In this document: positions 1-6,312 of the stretch, piece by piece | How positions within the stretch are numbered: position 1 is the stretch's first letter | How the letters are laid out: each line of letters begins with the position of its first letter | Source of the DNA: Gammaproteobacteria bacterium | GTDB lineage: Bacteria > Pseudomonadota > Gammaproteobacteria > UBA6429 > Thiohalophilaceae | NCBI GenBank assembly: GCA_003233255.1 | Contig: QILH01000197.1 | Span: forward strand, 1-10,982 | DNA: 10,982 nt | Direction: 5' to 3' | Translations under genes and position numbers: made by a program | The notes under the pieces: model-generated | What the model was told of the DNA's origin: nothing | The model's input: only the letters and a program-made list of their open reading frames with translations | Databases searched by the model: none

Positions 1-88
1 ATTTTATTTGTCGGATAAACCGTTGCTGGTGAATGAAATATTTTTACCTGCGATAGCAAAATGCCCAGCGCCCACCGTTAAATATTAG
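1..88 (+). CDS. ubiC: Chorismate lyase, C-terminal fragment (cut by window edge)
   Basis: The reading frame that starts at base 2 is open for 28 codons and ends with TAG at 86-88. The peptide contains DKPLLVNEIFLPAI, which matches the conserved end of chorismate lyase (E. coli UbiC ends with a GKPLLLTELFLPA-type sequence). UbiC removes pyruvate from chorismate to give 4-hydroxybenzoate, the aromatic precursor of ubiquinone, in the cytoplasm. The next gene downstream is ubiA, which uses that product, and ubiC-ubiA is a common gammaproteobacterial order. The gap to ubiA is about 85 nt. The 5' part lies outside the window, so start, length and catalytic residues cannot be checked. The identification rests on a short motif plus context. 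Confidence 0.8.
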   Translation, partial: FYLSDKPLLVNEIFLPAIAKCPAPTVKY

Positions 89-173
89 TTCTTGTGATAT
101 AGACGAAATAAAAACTTGCACAAATATCTTTTAAAATGCTGTGCCGATAGAGGCATGTCTATATAATTCGGCT

Positions 174-1109
174 ATGAACTTTAAAAAATTCATAAGAAGC
201 TATTTAAACCGACTATATCTGCCCCCGCAGTTAAAAGATCGACTCAGGCAATATTATTATCTCACTCGATTAGATCGCCCGATTGGAATCTATCTATTGC
301 TGTGGCCGATGTTATGGGCGTTATTCATCGCCAGTCATGGCAAACCTGATCTGCTGGTATTGTTTGTTTTTGTGTCGGGTGTGGTGCTGATGCGTTCAGC
401 CGGTTGTGTGATTAACGATTTTGCGGATCGAAAAATAGATCCTCAAATAGAACGAACCAAACTCAGGCCGATCGCCAGTGGAAAAGTGTCCACCCGGGAA
501 GCGCTTTGGTTATTTGCCGGTTTATGCCTGGTTGCTTTTATGCTGGTTTTGCTTACCAATAAATTTACCGTTTTCTTATCCGTTGGTGGCCTGATATTGG
601 CGGCTATCTATCCTTTTATGAAACGCTATACCAACTTGCCGCAGGTGGTGCTGGGTATGGCCTTTGCCTGGAGTATACCGATGGCCTTTGCGGCCCAGAC
701 GGGTGAAGTGCCGCGTATTGCCTGGTTAATCTATGCGGTGACCGTGGTGTGGACGGTAATTTACGACACCATGTACGCCATGGTCGATCGGGACGAGGAT
801 TTGAAGATCGGTGTTAAGTCGACAGCGATATTATTCGGTGAAGCGGATCGGGTGATATTATTGGTATTGCAGATCCTGATGTTTTTCGGCCTGTATCTGT
901 TGGGCGATAAAACCGGGATGGCTTCTCCCTATTACTTTGCTCTGGTCGTTGCCATGGGCTTTGCTGGTTACCAACAGTATCTTATTCGCGATCGTGAGCC
1001 GCGCCAATGTTTTGCCGCCTTCTTAAATAACAGCTGGTTGGGGGCGGTAATTTTCGTTGGCATCTTACTCAGTGCCTATTACGATAAAATATTGAATATT
1101 TTCAGCTAG
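174..1109 (+). CDS. ubiA: 4-hydroxybenzoate octaprenyltransferase (UbiA)
   Basis: This integral inner-membrane prenyltransferase joins a polyprenyl chain to 4-hydroxybenzoate, the second step of ubiquinone synthesis. Counting from ATG 174 (311 aa), both Asp-rich Mg-diphosphate motifs are present: NDFADRKID at about 81-89 and YDTMYAMVDRDED at about 197-209. The family sequences LTRLDRPIG near the N-terminus, YPFMKRYTNLPQVVLG at about 146-161 and GVKSTAILFG are also present. Most of the protein is hydrophobic, as expected for a UbiA-fold helical bundle. Start choice: the frame is open from a GTG at 141 (322 aa), but neither start has a clear ribosome binding site. ATG 174 gives a length closer to E. 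coli UbiA (290 aa) and keeps a basic, amphipathic leader. The gene follows ubiC directly and is probably co-transcribed with it. Function is very secure; the start is uncertain. Confidence 0.96.
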   Translation: MNFKKFIRSYLNRLYLPPQLKDRLRQYYYLTRLDRPIGIYLLLWPMLWALFIASHGKPDLLVLFVFVSGVVLMRSAGCVINDFADRKIDPQIERTKLRPIASGKVSTREALWLFAGLCLVAFMLVLLTNKFTVFLSVGGLILAAIYPFMKRYTNLPQVVLGMAFAWSIPMAFAAQTGEVPRIAWLIYAVTVVWTVIYDTMYAMVDRDEDLKIGVKSTAILFGEADRVILLVLQILMFFGLYLLGDKTGMASPYYFALVVAMGFAGYQQYLIRDREPRQCFAAFLNNSWLGAVIFVGILLSAYYDKILNIFS

Positions 1110-1201
1110 TTAACAGCAAGTAATAAAATGTAAATTTTGTGATCTATGTTAGTTAAAATTCACCCAAATGCGCTAAAATAGTCATTACCCCTCATGGAAA
1201 T

Positions 1202-1255
1202 TTAACGTTCCAGAACTGGCACTATAAATCAAACCACAATGGTCTGATTAACGTT
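1202..1255 (+). promoter_or_regulatory. Candidate promoter/regulatory region of the beta-barrel gene
   Basis: The ubiA-to-barrel-gene gap holds two identical 8-bp copies of TTAACGTT (1202-1209 and 1248-1255), whose AACGTT core is self-complementary. Between them lies a possible -10 box, TATAAA (1223-1228), with only a poor -35 match (TTTAAC, 1201-1206, 16-nt spacer). No strong terminator hairpin follows ubiA. The repeats could be operator sites or chance in AT-rich DNA, so the call is tentative. Confidence 0.25.
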
Positions 1256-1297
1256 ACACAATATATGGATAATTCGGAGAGACACCGTTCTACTGAC

Positions 1298-1921
1298 ATG
1301 GGTAAGCTACAAACAAAAATCGCGGTTATACTGATCTGCCTGCCTGTTCTGGCCTGGTCAGCTGAGCGTATTGAGAAAGAAATGCCTCGCGCCCAATTTA
1401 GCTTCCAGCACCAGACATTTTCTGTCGGCAGTCAAATTCAGGATGAGCGATTTAACGACAATGGGAGTAGGCTCACGATCAGCCCGGCTCGTTCCCTGTT
1501 TGAGGGGGATGATTTGTTTGGCCGGATGAGCCAGTATGATGCAACGTTTACGTATCCGTTCCATACCAATAAAAATCTAAATTTAGATCTGGGTGTAAAT
1601 CTGCGCTTTATATATGGTGATATGGTTCAGAATGGCCCGGTGAATTCTCAGCTTCGATTTAACACCGCCATGCCGATGTTATATGCCAATGCGCTGTATT
1701 CATTCCCCAATAGCGGCTTATCGGCCAGCTTTGGTGCGAGTCATTTTGAATACGATCAATATTACGCCCTGGATTACAAAGCCAAATTGAGTTACCAATG
1801 GCAGGGTGGGTTCGGTCTGGAAGGCGGTTGGCAACATCAGCAACTCAACATTGATGGGCCGGATATTCAGGCTGAGATTCAAAATACCGGCCCGTTCCTC
1901 GATTTTAATTATCGTTTTTAG
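1298..1921 (+). CDS. Putative outer-membrane beta-barrel protein with signal peptide
   Basis: Not assigned to a named gene. From ATG 1298 the 207-aa product has a typical Sec signal peptide: basic start (MGKLQTK), hydrophobic core (IAVILICLPVLAW), likely cleavage near residues 21-22. The rest has no membrane helix but is rich in alternating polar/aromatic stretches (for example NLDLGVNLRF, LSASFGASHFEYDQYYAL, GFGLEGGWQHQQLNI). It ends in FLDFNYRF, a terminal aromatic residue preceded by alternating hydrophobics, as in the beta-signal of BAM-assembled barrels. This fits a small 8-10-strand barrel, possibly of the poorly characterised TIGR04219-type OMP group, but I am not sure of the family. 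The frame is also open from ATG 1265 (218 aa), which would put 11 polar residues before the signal peptide. A GGAGAG lies 16 nt before ATG 1298, too far for an ideal site. The gene stands alone and converges on comF with a 19-nt gap. Confidence 0.72.
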   Translation: MGKLQTKIAVILICLPVLAWSAERIEKEMPRAQFSFQHQTFSVGSQIQDERFNDNGSRLTISPARSLFEGDDLFGRMSQYDATFTYPFHTNKNLNLDLGVNLRFIYGDMVQNGPVNSQLRFNTAMPMLYANALYSFPNSGLSASFGASHFEYDQYYALDYKAKLSYQWQGGFGLEGGWQHQQLNIDGPDIQAEIQNTGPFLDFNYRF

Positions 1922-1940
1922 CCCGATAATCATTTTTCAT

Positions 1941-2657
1941 TCAAGTGTTGTTTTTAGGATGGGCGCGAGCCACACACCACACCTCTACATAGTCAACCCC
2001 GTTTAGTTTTAAGGTTCTGGCCAACTCATCGGCGGTACTGCCGGTCGTCATCACATCATCAATAATGGCCACCCCTTTATAGTCAGGCGGCTGAAGGCAT
2101 TCGAATGCACCTCGCAGGTTCTTTGCACGGTGTTTTGCCGGTAAATTTGATTGTGTTTCGGTATTTCGCTTACGCCGAATTAATTTTAAAAGCATGGGTT
2201 TCTGATATGCCTGGGCGATGGGCCGGGCCAGTTCGATGGCCTGATTAAAACCACGCTGTCGGAGCCGTGCTGGGTGCAGAGGAACTGGAAGCAGGGCTTC
2301 AATACGCGAGTCAGGCTGTTTGATCCGAGCGAGCAGGGCACGGGCGAAAATGGGGGCGAGCGATAGCTGCTGCTGGAATTTGTAGGCCGTCATCAATTGC
2401 CGTATTGGATTTGCGTAACCATAGGCAGAGAAAACACGGTCATAAGCCGGGGGGGCGGTGATGCAGTTTCCGCAATGGGAGAGGAAGCCGGTTTCCAACG
2501 AAGCGCCACATTGCTGACAAGCCTGACGCACGACGGGTAAGTCGTGTTGACACTCTGGACATAAGTCATCGGCCAACTCATCAATAGAGTGATGACAAAG
2601 AAGACAGTGTCGGCCAGAAACGAAAGAAAGAACGGATTTTAACCAGTTGTAAACCAT
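1941..2657 (-). CDS. comF: ComF/GntX family zinc-ribbon phosphoribosyltransferase-like protein
   Basis: The 238-aa product has the two-part ComF architecture. The N-terminal zinc region carries four CxxC pairs: C18/C21, C33/C36, C47/C50 and C62/C65. A type I phosphoribosyltransferase fold follows, with the conserved RGFNQA (135-140) and the PRPP-binding signature VAIIDDVMTTGST (196-208). In naturally competent bacteria ComF is needed for DNA uptake. The E. coli relative GntX/YhgH is linked to use of DNA as a nutrient; the biochemical activity is not settled. ATG at 2655-2657 is preceded on the minus strand by AGGG about 6 nt upstream, a good ribosome binding site. The start codon overlaps the left arm of a probable BirA operator, so expression may respond to biotin. 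In E. coli this gene sits next to bioH, so its place beside a biotin operon has precedent. The coding strand has a run of seven C (plus strand G7 at 2449-2455) near codons 68-70. Confidence 0.92.
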   Translation of the reverse strand: MVYNWLKSVLSFVSGRHCLLCHHSIDELADDLCPECQHDLPVVRQACQQCGASLETGFLSHCGNCITAPPAYDRVFSAYGYANPIRQLMTAYKFQQQLSLAPIFARALLARIKQPDSRIEALLPVPLHPARLRQRGFNQAIELARPIAQAYQKPMLLKLIRRKRNTETQSNLPAKHRAKNLRGAFECLQPPDYKGVAIIDDVMTTGSTADELARTLKLNGVDYVEVWCVARAHPKNNT

Positions 2658-2679
2658 ATATGTCCCTATAAGTTGACAA
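2647..2679. promoter_or_regulatory. Probable BirA operator (BIO box)
   Basis: The left arm TTGTAAACC (2647-2655) is a perfect match to the half-site of the E. coli bio operator. After a 15-nt spacer the right arm AGTTGACAA (2671-2679) matches the inverse half-site GGTTTACAA at 7 of 9 positions, so 16 of 18 operator bases agree. Known BirA sites have this arrangement, with about 14-16 nt between arms. The site lies upstream of a rightward run containing bioB, bioF, bioH, bioC and bioD. Its right arm covers a TTGACA -35 box, while its left arm covers the comF start codon and its spacer covers the comF ribosome binding site. Occupancy by BirA-biotinyl-AMP would be expected to repress the biotin operon when biotin is plentiful. 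No birA gene is visible here, so it is an inference that the organism has a BirA with a DNA-binding domain. Confidence 0.75.
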
Positions 2680-2700
2680 TAAACCCTTGCCCGCTAACAT
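2673..2700 (+). promoter_or_regulatory. Candidate sigma-70 promoter of the biotin operon
   Basis: A perfect -35 box TTGACA (2673-2678) is followed after 16 nt by TAACAT (2695-2700, 4 of 6 to TATAAT). A transcript would start near 2707 and run into the small membrane protein gene and bioB, with a leader of about 87 nt. The -35 box lies inside the right arm of the BirA operator, the layout expected for repression by steric exclusion. The agreement of promoter, operator and gene order supports the call, although the -10 box is mediocre. Confidence 0.5.
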
Positions 2701-2713
2701 CCTGTTTGCGTAA

Positions 2714-2734
2714 AAACGAATCCAATGTTCGTTT
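2714..2734. repeat. Perfect 7-bp inverted repeat in the biotin-operon leader
   Basis: AAACGAA (2714-2720) and TTCGTTT (2728-2734) are exact reverse complements separated by a 7-nt loop. They lie just downstream of the predicted transcription start of the biotin operon. In RNA this would be a weak, AT-rich hairpin followed by A-rich sequence, so it is not a normal rightward terminator. On the minus strand it is followed by a short T run and lies upstream of comF. It could be an operator for another regulator, a weak leader hairpin, or chance. Confidence 0.3.
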
Positions 2735-2793
2735 AAAAAATTTTCAATTCAGCCGTCAAATCTTAGATCTTGACCGCGAGTAATGGTAACACA

Positions 2794-3237
2794 ATGAGTG
2801 AACTTGCAGATTCAATCAATTCAACAAAAGTTGTCTCGGCTCAGTCCGCACGGCGCAGTGCTACCGTGTTTAATTACGGTAATCTGCTGGCCATCCTGAT
2901 TCCTATGCCACTCATGGTGTTCTGGTTCGGCGCCTCTATTGCCGTCTATACCATGCTTCGGCACCACCCAAACGAACGGGTGGGTCACTATACCCAATGG
3001 GCGGCCTATCGATTTTACGGCCTGCTGGGTCTGGTGGTGGTGGTCGCCACCTTCTATGGCATCTCGATAATGGCCTGGTTAATCACCTGGGCGGTGTTGG
3101 CGGTGATCATGGTGCCGTGGACTATCTATGACCTGATACTTATATATAGGGAAGAATGGCACGACAGCGTTTTTGAACAACAGCCGATCCAGCAACCAAC
3201 CCCACAATCCGAACAAAAATCGACCGATCAAGAATAG
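2794..3237 (+). CDS. Conserved-looking small membrane protein of unknown function at head of biotin operon
   Basis: I do not recognise a named family with certainty. From ATG 2794 the product has 147 aa. A polar N-terminus (1-28) is followed by three hydrophobic stretches: about 30-54 (LLAILIPMPLMVFWFGASIA), 74-90 (starting FYGLLGLVVVVATF) and 92-118 (ending in VPWTIYDLILIY). Between the first two lies a charged loop with RHHPNERVGHYTQWAAYRFYG (55-76 region), which has the look of a conserved motif. The tail from 129 is rich in Gln and Pro and presumably disordered. An in-frame TTG at 2770 would add 8 residues, but neither start has a strong ribosome binding site; ATG is preferred. The stop is 31 nt from bioB, in the same direction and behind the BirA-controlled promoter, so co-transcription with the biotin genes is likely. 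Transport of a biotin-related compound is possible but nothing in the sequence proves it. Confidence 0.8.
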   Translation: MSELADSINSTKVVSAQSARRSATVFNYGNLLAILIPMPLMVFWFGASIAVYTMLRHHPNERVGHYTQWAAYRFYGLLGLVVVVATFYGISIMAWLITWAVLAVIMVPWTIYDLILIYREEWHDSVFEQQPIQQPTPQSEQKSTDQE

Positions 3238-3268
3238 GAATATTCACCTGATCAAATAAGGAACCATT

Positions 3269-4237
3269 ATGACCCAACTAGTTGAACCCAAACTTGAATC
3301 CATCCGTCACGACTGGTCAGACCAGGAGATCGAAGCGCTGTTTAGCCAGCCCTTTGCGGATTTGATGTTTGCTGCGCAAAATGTGCATCGCCAACATTTT
3401 GATCCGAATGAAGTTCAGGTGAGTACTTTGTTGAGCATCAAGACTGGCAAGTGTTCGGAAGATTGCGCCTATTGTCCGCAGAGTGTTCGTTATGACACAG
3501 CCGTGGAAGATGAATCCCTGTTGGAACTGGATGCGGTGATCACCGCGGCCAGACAGGCAAAACTAAACGGCGCGTCACGTTTTTGTATGGGCGCAGCCTG
3601 GCGTCGTCCTAAAGATAAAGATCTGGACAAAGTGATCGACATGGTGATTGCGGTTAAAGACGAAGGCCTGGAATCGTGTTTGACTCTCGGTATGTTAACC
3701 GAACAACAAACGCAGCGCCTGAAAGAGGCTGGGCTGGATTATTACAATCACAATCTTGATAGTTCACCTGAGTATTACCAGGAAATTATTAGTACTCGCA
3801 CCTATGATGATCGACTTGAAACGTTGGCGCATGTGCGTAACGCTGGCATCAACGTCTGTTGTGGTGGCATCCTGGGAATGGGCGAGAGCCGAAATGATCG
3901 GGTTGGCCTGATGCGCGAGTTAGCCAATCAGGCACCGCATCCGGAGTCGGTCCCCATTAATATGTTAGTTAGAGTCGAAGGCACACCATTAGAAGCGGCC
4001 GATGATTTTGATCCGATCGAATTTGTGCGTTGTATCGCCGTGGCCCGCATCCTGATGCCGAAATCGCATGTGCGACTGTCGGCCGGACGTGAAGAGATGA
4101 CGGATGAGATGCAGGCCCTGTGTTTTCTGGCGGGCGCGAATTCGATTTTCTATGGCGAGAAATTATTAACCACGCCCAACCCGGGTCCTAACCACGATAT
4201 GGCCCTGTTTGATAATCTGGGTATTAAATCTGTTTAG
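3269..4237 (+). CDS. bioB: Biotin synthase (BioB)
   Basis: This radical-SAM enzyme inserts sulfur into dethiobiotin to form biotin, the last step of the pathway. The 322-aa product has the radical-SAM motif CSEDCAYC, with C62, C66 and C69 binding the [4Fe-4S] cluster. It also has the four ligands of the [2Fe-2S] sulfur-donor cluster: C106, C137, C197 and R269, each offset by exactly 9 from E. coli C97, C128, C188 and R260. Family blocks GASRFCMGAAWR, YYNHNLDSS and VRLSAGREEM are intact. It is shorter than the E. coli enzyme (346 aa) because the variable C-terminal tail is missing; no catalytic part is lost. ATG 3269 has a good ribosome binding site (AAGGAA, about 6 nt upstream). It follows the small membrane protein gene by 31 nt and precedes bioF by 97 nt. 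Confidence 0.98.
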   Translation: MTQLVEPKLESIRHDWSDQEIEALFSQPFADLMFAAQNVHRQHFDPNEVQVSTLLSIKTGKCSEDCAYCPQSVRYDTAVEDESLLELDAVITAARQAKLNGASRFCMGAAWRRPKDKDLDKVIDMVIAVKDEGLESCLTLGMLTEQQTQRLKEAGLDYYNHNLDSSPEYYQEIISTRTYDDRLETLAHVRNAGINVCCGGILGMGESRNDRVGLMRELANQAPHPESVPINMLVRVEGTPLEAADDFDPIEFVRCIAVARILMPKSHVRLSAGREEMTDEMQALCFLAGANSIFYGEKLLTTPNPGPNHDMALFDNLGIKSV

Positions 4238-4334
4238 TCACGAATGTTGTTAAAACGATTATTTTTTAATTCGAATATTATTTCTTTATTCGCAAAGTAA
4301 CAAACTGATCAACTATCGCCATTCTAATATTACT

Positions 4335-5519
4335 ATGGAAAAAAAATCGATACATCAATTCCTGCAACAACAAAGATCAAATGATCTGTATCGGTCGCGC
4401 TCCATTGTTGAGTCGCCTCAGGGCGTCAACCTGGAACTAAATGGAAAGTCGTATCTGAATTTTTGCAGTAACGATTATCTTGGTCTGGCCAATCATCCTA
4501 AAATAACAGAAGCCTTTGTGAAGGGTATTAAGCAATATGGTGTGGGCAGTGGTGCCTCGCATTTAATTAATGGTCACAGCCGTGCACATCATCAATTAGA
4601 AGAAGAACTGGCCGAGTTTGTGCAACGTCCACGAGCATTATTATTTTCGACCGGGTATATGGCCAACCTCGGTGTGATCAGTGCCTTGCTGGCAAAAGGC
4701 GATGCGGTCTTTGAGGATCGTTTGAATCATGCTTCTTTATTGGATGGCGGATTGTTATCGCAGGCGCGATTGCAACGTTATCAACATTGTGATGCAGGCG
4801 ATCTGGCTGTAAAACTCTCGCGTTCAAAGGCGAAGACTAAATTAATTTGTACCGACGGGGTATTTAGCATGGACGGCGACATCGCACCATTAGCTGAACT
4901 GGTAACGCAGTCAACCCAGTCGAATAGCTGGTTAATGGTGGATGATGCACATGGTCTGGGTACGGTCGGGGCGACCGGGCGAGGCTGTCTGGAATTAATC
5001 AATGCGACAGTCGATGATGTTCCGATCCTGATGGGCACCCTGGGTAAGGCCCTGGGTACTTTTGGTGCTTTTGTTGCGGGTGATGCTGATTTGATTGAGT
5101 TTTTAATCCAGCGAGCGCGCAGTTATATCTACACCACGGCGATGCCAGCGGCAGTGGCCGAGGCGACGCGCATGAGCATCAAGTTAGTTGACGAAGAATC
5201 ATGGCGTCGCGAACAGCTGAAAAAAAATATTTCGTATTTCAAACAAGGCTTGCCGCAAATCGAGATCAACGGTGTAACGGGTGACAATAACGATACCGAT
5301 TCAAACCCGGAAAATTATTTGACCCCGATCCAGCCGATATTGATAGGCGATGTTCAACAAACCGTGCGCGTAAGTGAAATCTTAAAACAGGCTGGCATAT
5401 TAGTTTCGGCGATTCGACCGCCGACGGTTCCTGAGAATACCGCCCGCCTTCGTATTACGCTTTGTGCTGATCATAGTAAGCAGCAGATCGAACAACTGCT
5501 TGATACGTTAAGCAGGTAA
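4335..5519 (+). CDS. bioF: 8-amino-7-oxononanoate synthase (BioF)
   Basis: This cytoplasmic PLP enzyme of the alpha-oxoamine synthase family condenses pimeloyl-ACP (or -CoA) with L-alanine to give KAPA. The 394-aa product (E. coli 384) has LNFCSNDYLGLANHP (41-55), GSGASHLINGHSRAHHQLE (71-89), VDDAHGLGTVG (202-212) with the PLP-contacting Asp/His pair, and GTLGKALGTFGAF (234-246) with K238 as the predicted Schiff-base lysine. The start at 4335 aligns with the usual N-terminus, yet no Shine-Dalgarno sequence is visible in the preceding AT-rich 20 nt (ending CTAATATTACT). Initiation may therefore be inefficient or depend on an unstructured leader. The gap to bioH is 7 nt, so bioF-bioH-bioC-bioD form a compact block. 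Confidence 0.97.
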   Translation: MEKKSIHQFLQQQRSNDLYRSRSIVESPQGVNLELNGKSYLNFCSNDYLGLANHPKITEAFVKGIKQYGVGSGASHLINGHSRAHHQLEEELAEFVQRPRALLFSTGYMANLGVISALLAKGDAVFEDRLNHASLLDGGLLSQARLQRYQHCDAGDLAVKLSRSKAKTKLICTDGVFSMDGDIAPLAELVTQSTQSNSWLMVDDAHGLGTVGATGRGCLELINATVDDVPILMGTLGKALGTFGAFVAGDADLIEFLIQRARSYIYTTAMPAAVAEATRMSIKLVDEESWRREQLKKNISYFKQGLPQIEINGVTGDNNDTDSNPENYLTPIQPILIGDVQQTVRVSEILKQAGILVSAIRPPTVPENTARLRITLCADHSKQQIEQLLDTLSR

Positions 5520-5526
5520 CGCAGTT

Positions 5527-6312
5527 ATGGACGAACAGGAATTAAATATAGAAATCAGGGGCAAGGGGCCGCCACTGGTACTGTTGCATGGCTGGGGTAT
5601 GCATGTCGGCTTATTTCAAGCAATCGTCGAAACACTAAAAGATCGTTTTACTTTTTATTTAGTTGATTTACCGGGGCATGGTGATAGCGCTGCAGTGGTG
5701 GATCTTTCCGATCTGGATCAGACGGCGCAATTAGTAACAAAAAAAATACAGCAACTCGCCAATGGCGAAATCAATTTACTAGGTTGGTCTCTCGGCGGAC
5801 TTATCGCACAACGTATGGCAAGCTTGTATCCTGAGTTTGTTGCGAAATTGATTTTAGTTTCCAGTTCGGCCTGTTTTGAAAACAAACATGACTGGGGTTA
5901 CGGGATTGAACCTATTATCCTGGATCAATTTTCATCTGAGTTAGAAAATAATTATCAACAGACCCTGGATCGATTTCTGTCTATACAGTTTATGGGATCC
6001 GCTCAGCAGAAAATAAATCTTAAACGGGCTCGAAATTTGATCGCGATGAAACCCGCTCCTGCGACGGCTGCGCTGCAACAGGGTCTGGGTTTATTGAAAA
6101 AAACAGATCTGCGTAATAATTTATCGGCTATTAAATGCCCCTGTCTGTTATTGGGCGGTGAGCATGATACCTTGATCCCTGCTCGTGCGATTCGTTTTAT
6201 GGCTGAGAACATACCACAGGCCCGTTGCTATCTATTTAAAGGTGGTTCGCATGCCCCCTTTTTGACTCATAGTGTCGCTTTTAATTCAAACCTGGAACAA
6301 TTTTTATTATGA
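5527..6312 (+). CDS. bioH: Pimeloyl-ACP methyl ester carboxylesterase (BioH)
   Basis: This alpha/beta-hydrolase cleaves the methyl ester of pimeloyl-ACP methyl ester, ending chain extension and releasing the pimeloyl group for BioF. The 261-aa product has the oxyanion-hole region LLHGWGMH (19-26), the nucleophile elbow GWSLGG with S88, an acid D214 in GGEHDTLIP and H242 in GGSHAPF. These match the E. coli BioH triad S82/D207/H235 with offsets of 6-7. It starts 7 nt after bioF; an AGG lies at the end of bioF. Its TGA overlaps the bioC ATG in an ATGA (6309-6312), implying translational coupling. In E. coli bioH is unlinked from the bio operon, whereas here it lies inside the cluster, which supports the assignment over other esterases of similar length. 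Confidence 0.95.
   Translation: MDEQELNIEIRGKGPPLVLLHGWGMHVGLFQAIVETLKDRFTFYLVDLPGHGDSAAVVDLSDLDQTAQLVTKKIQQLANGEINLLGWSLGGLIAQRMASLYPEFVAKLILVSSSACFENKHDWGYGIEPIILDQFSSELENNYQQTLDRFLSIQFMGSAQQKINLKRARNLIAMKPAPATAALQQGLGLLKKTDLRNNLSAIKCPCLLLGGEHDTLIPARAIRFMAENIPQARCYLFKGGSHAPFLTHSVAFNSNLEQFLL

Noticed and set aside
118..144. GCACA/TGTGC inverted repeat between ubiC and ubiA
   Set aside because: It has a 5-bp stem with a 17-nt loop, no following T run and no adjacent promoter boxes with acceptable spacing, so it is within chance expectation.
1217..1234. TGGCAC (1217-1222) as a sigma-54 -24 element upstream of the beta-barrel gene
   Set aside because: The matching -12 TTGC element is missing at the required spacing, so this is only half a sigma-54 promoter.
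1922..1940. Possible bidirectional terminator between the converging beta-barrel gene and comF
   Set aside because: The 19-nt gap has a T run but no stem with usable pairing. GCCC/GGGC matches nearby are over 30 nt apart and lie in coding sequence.
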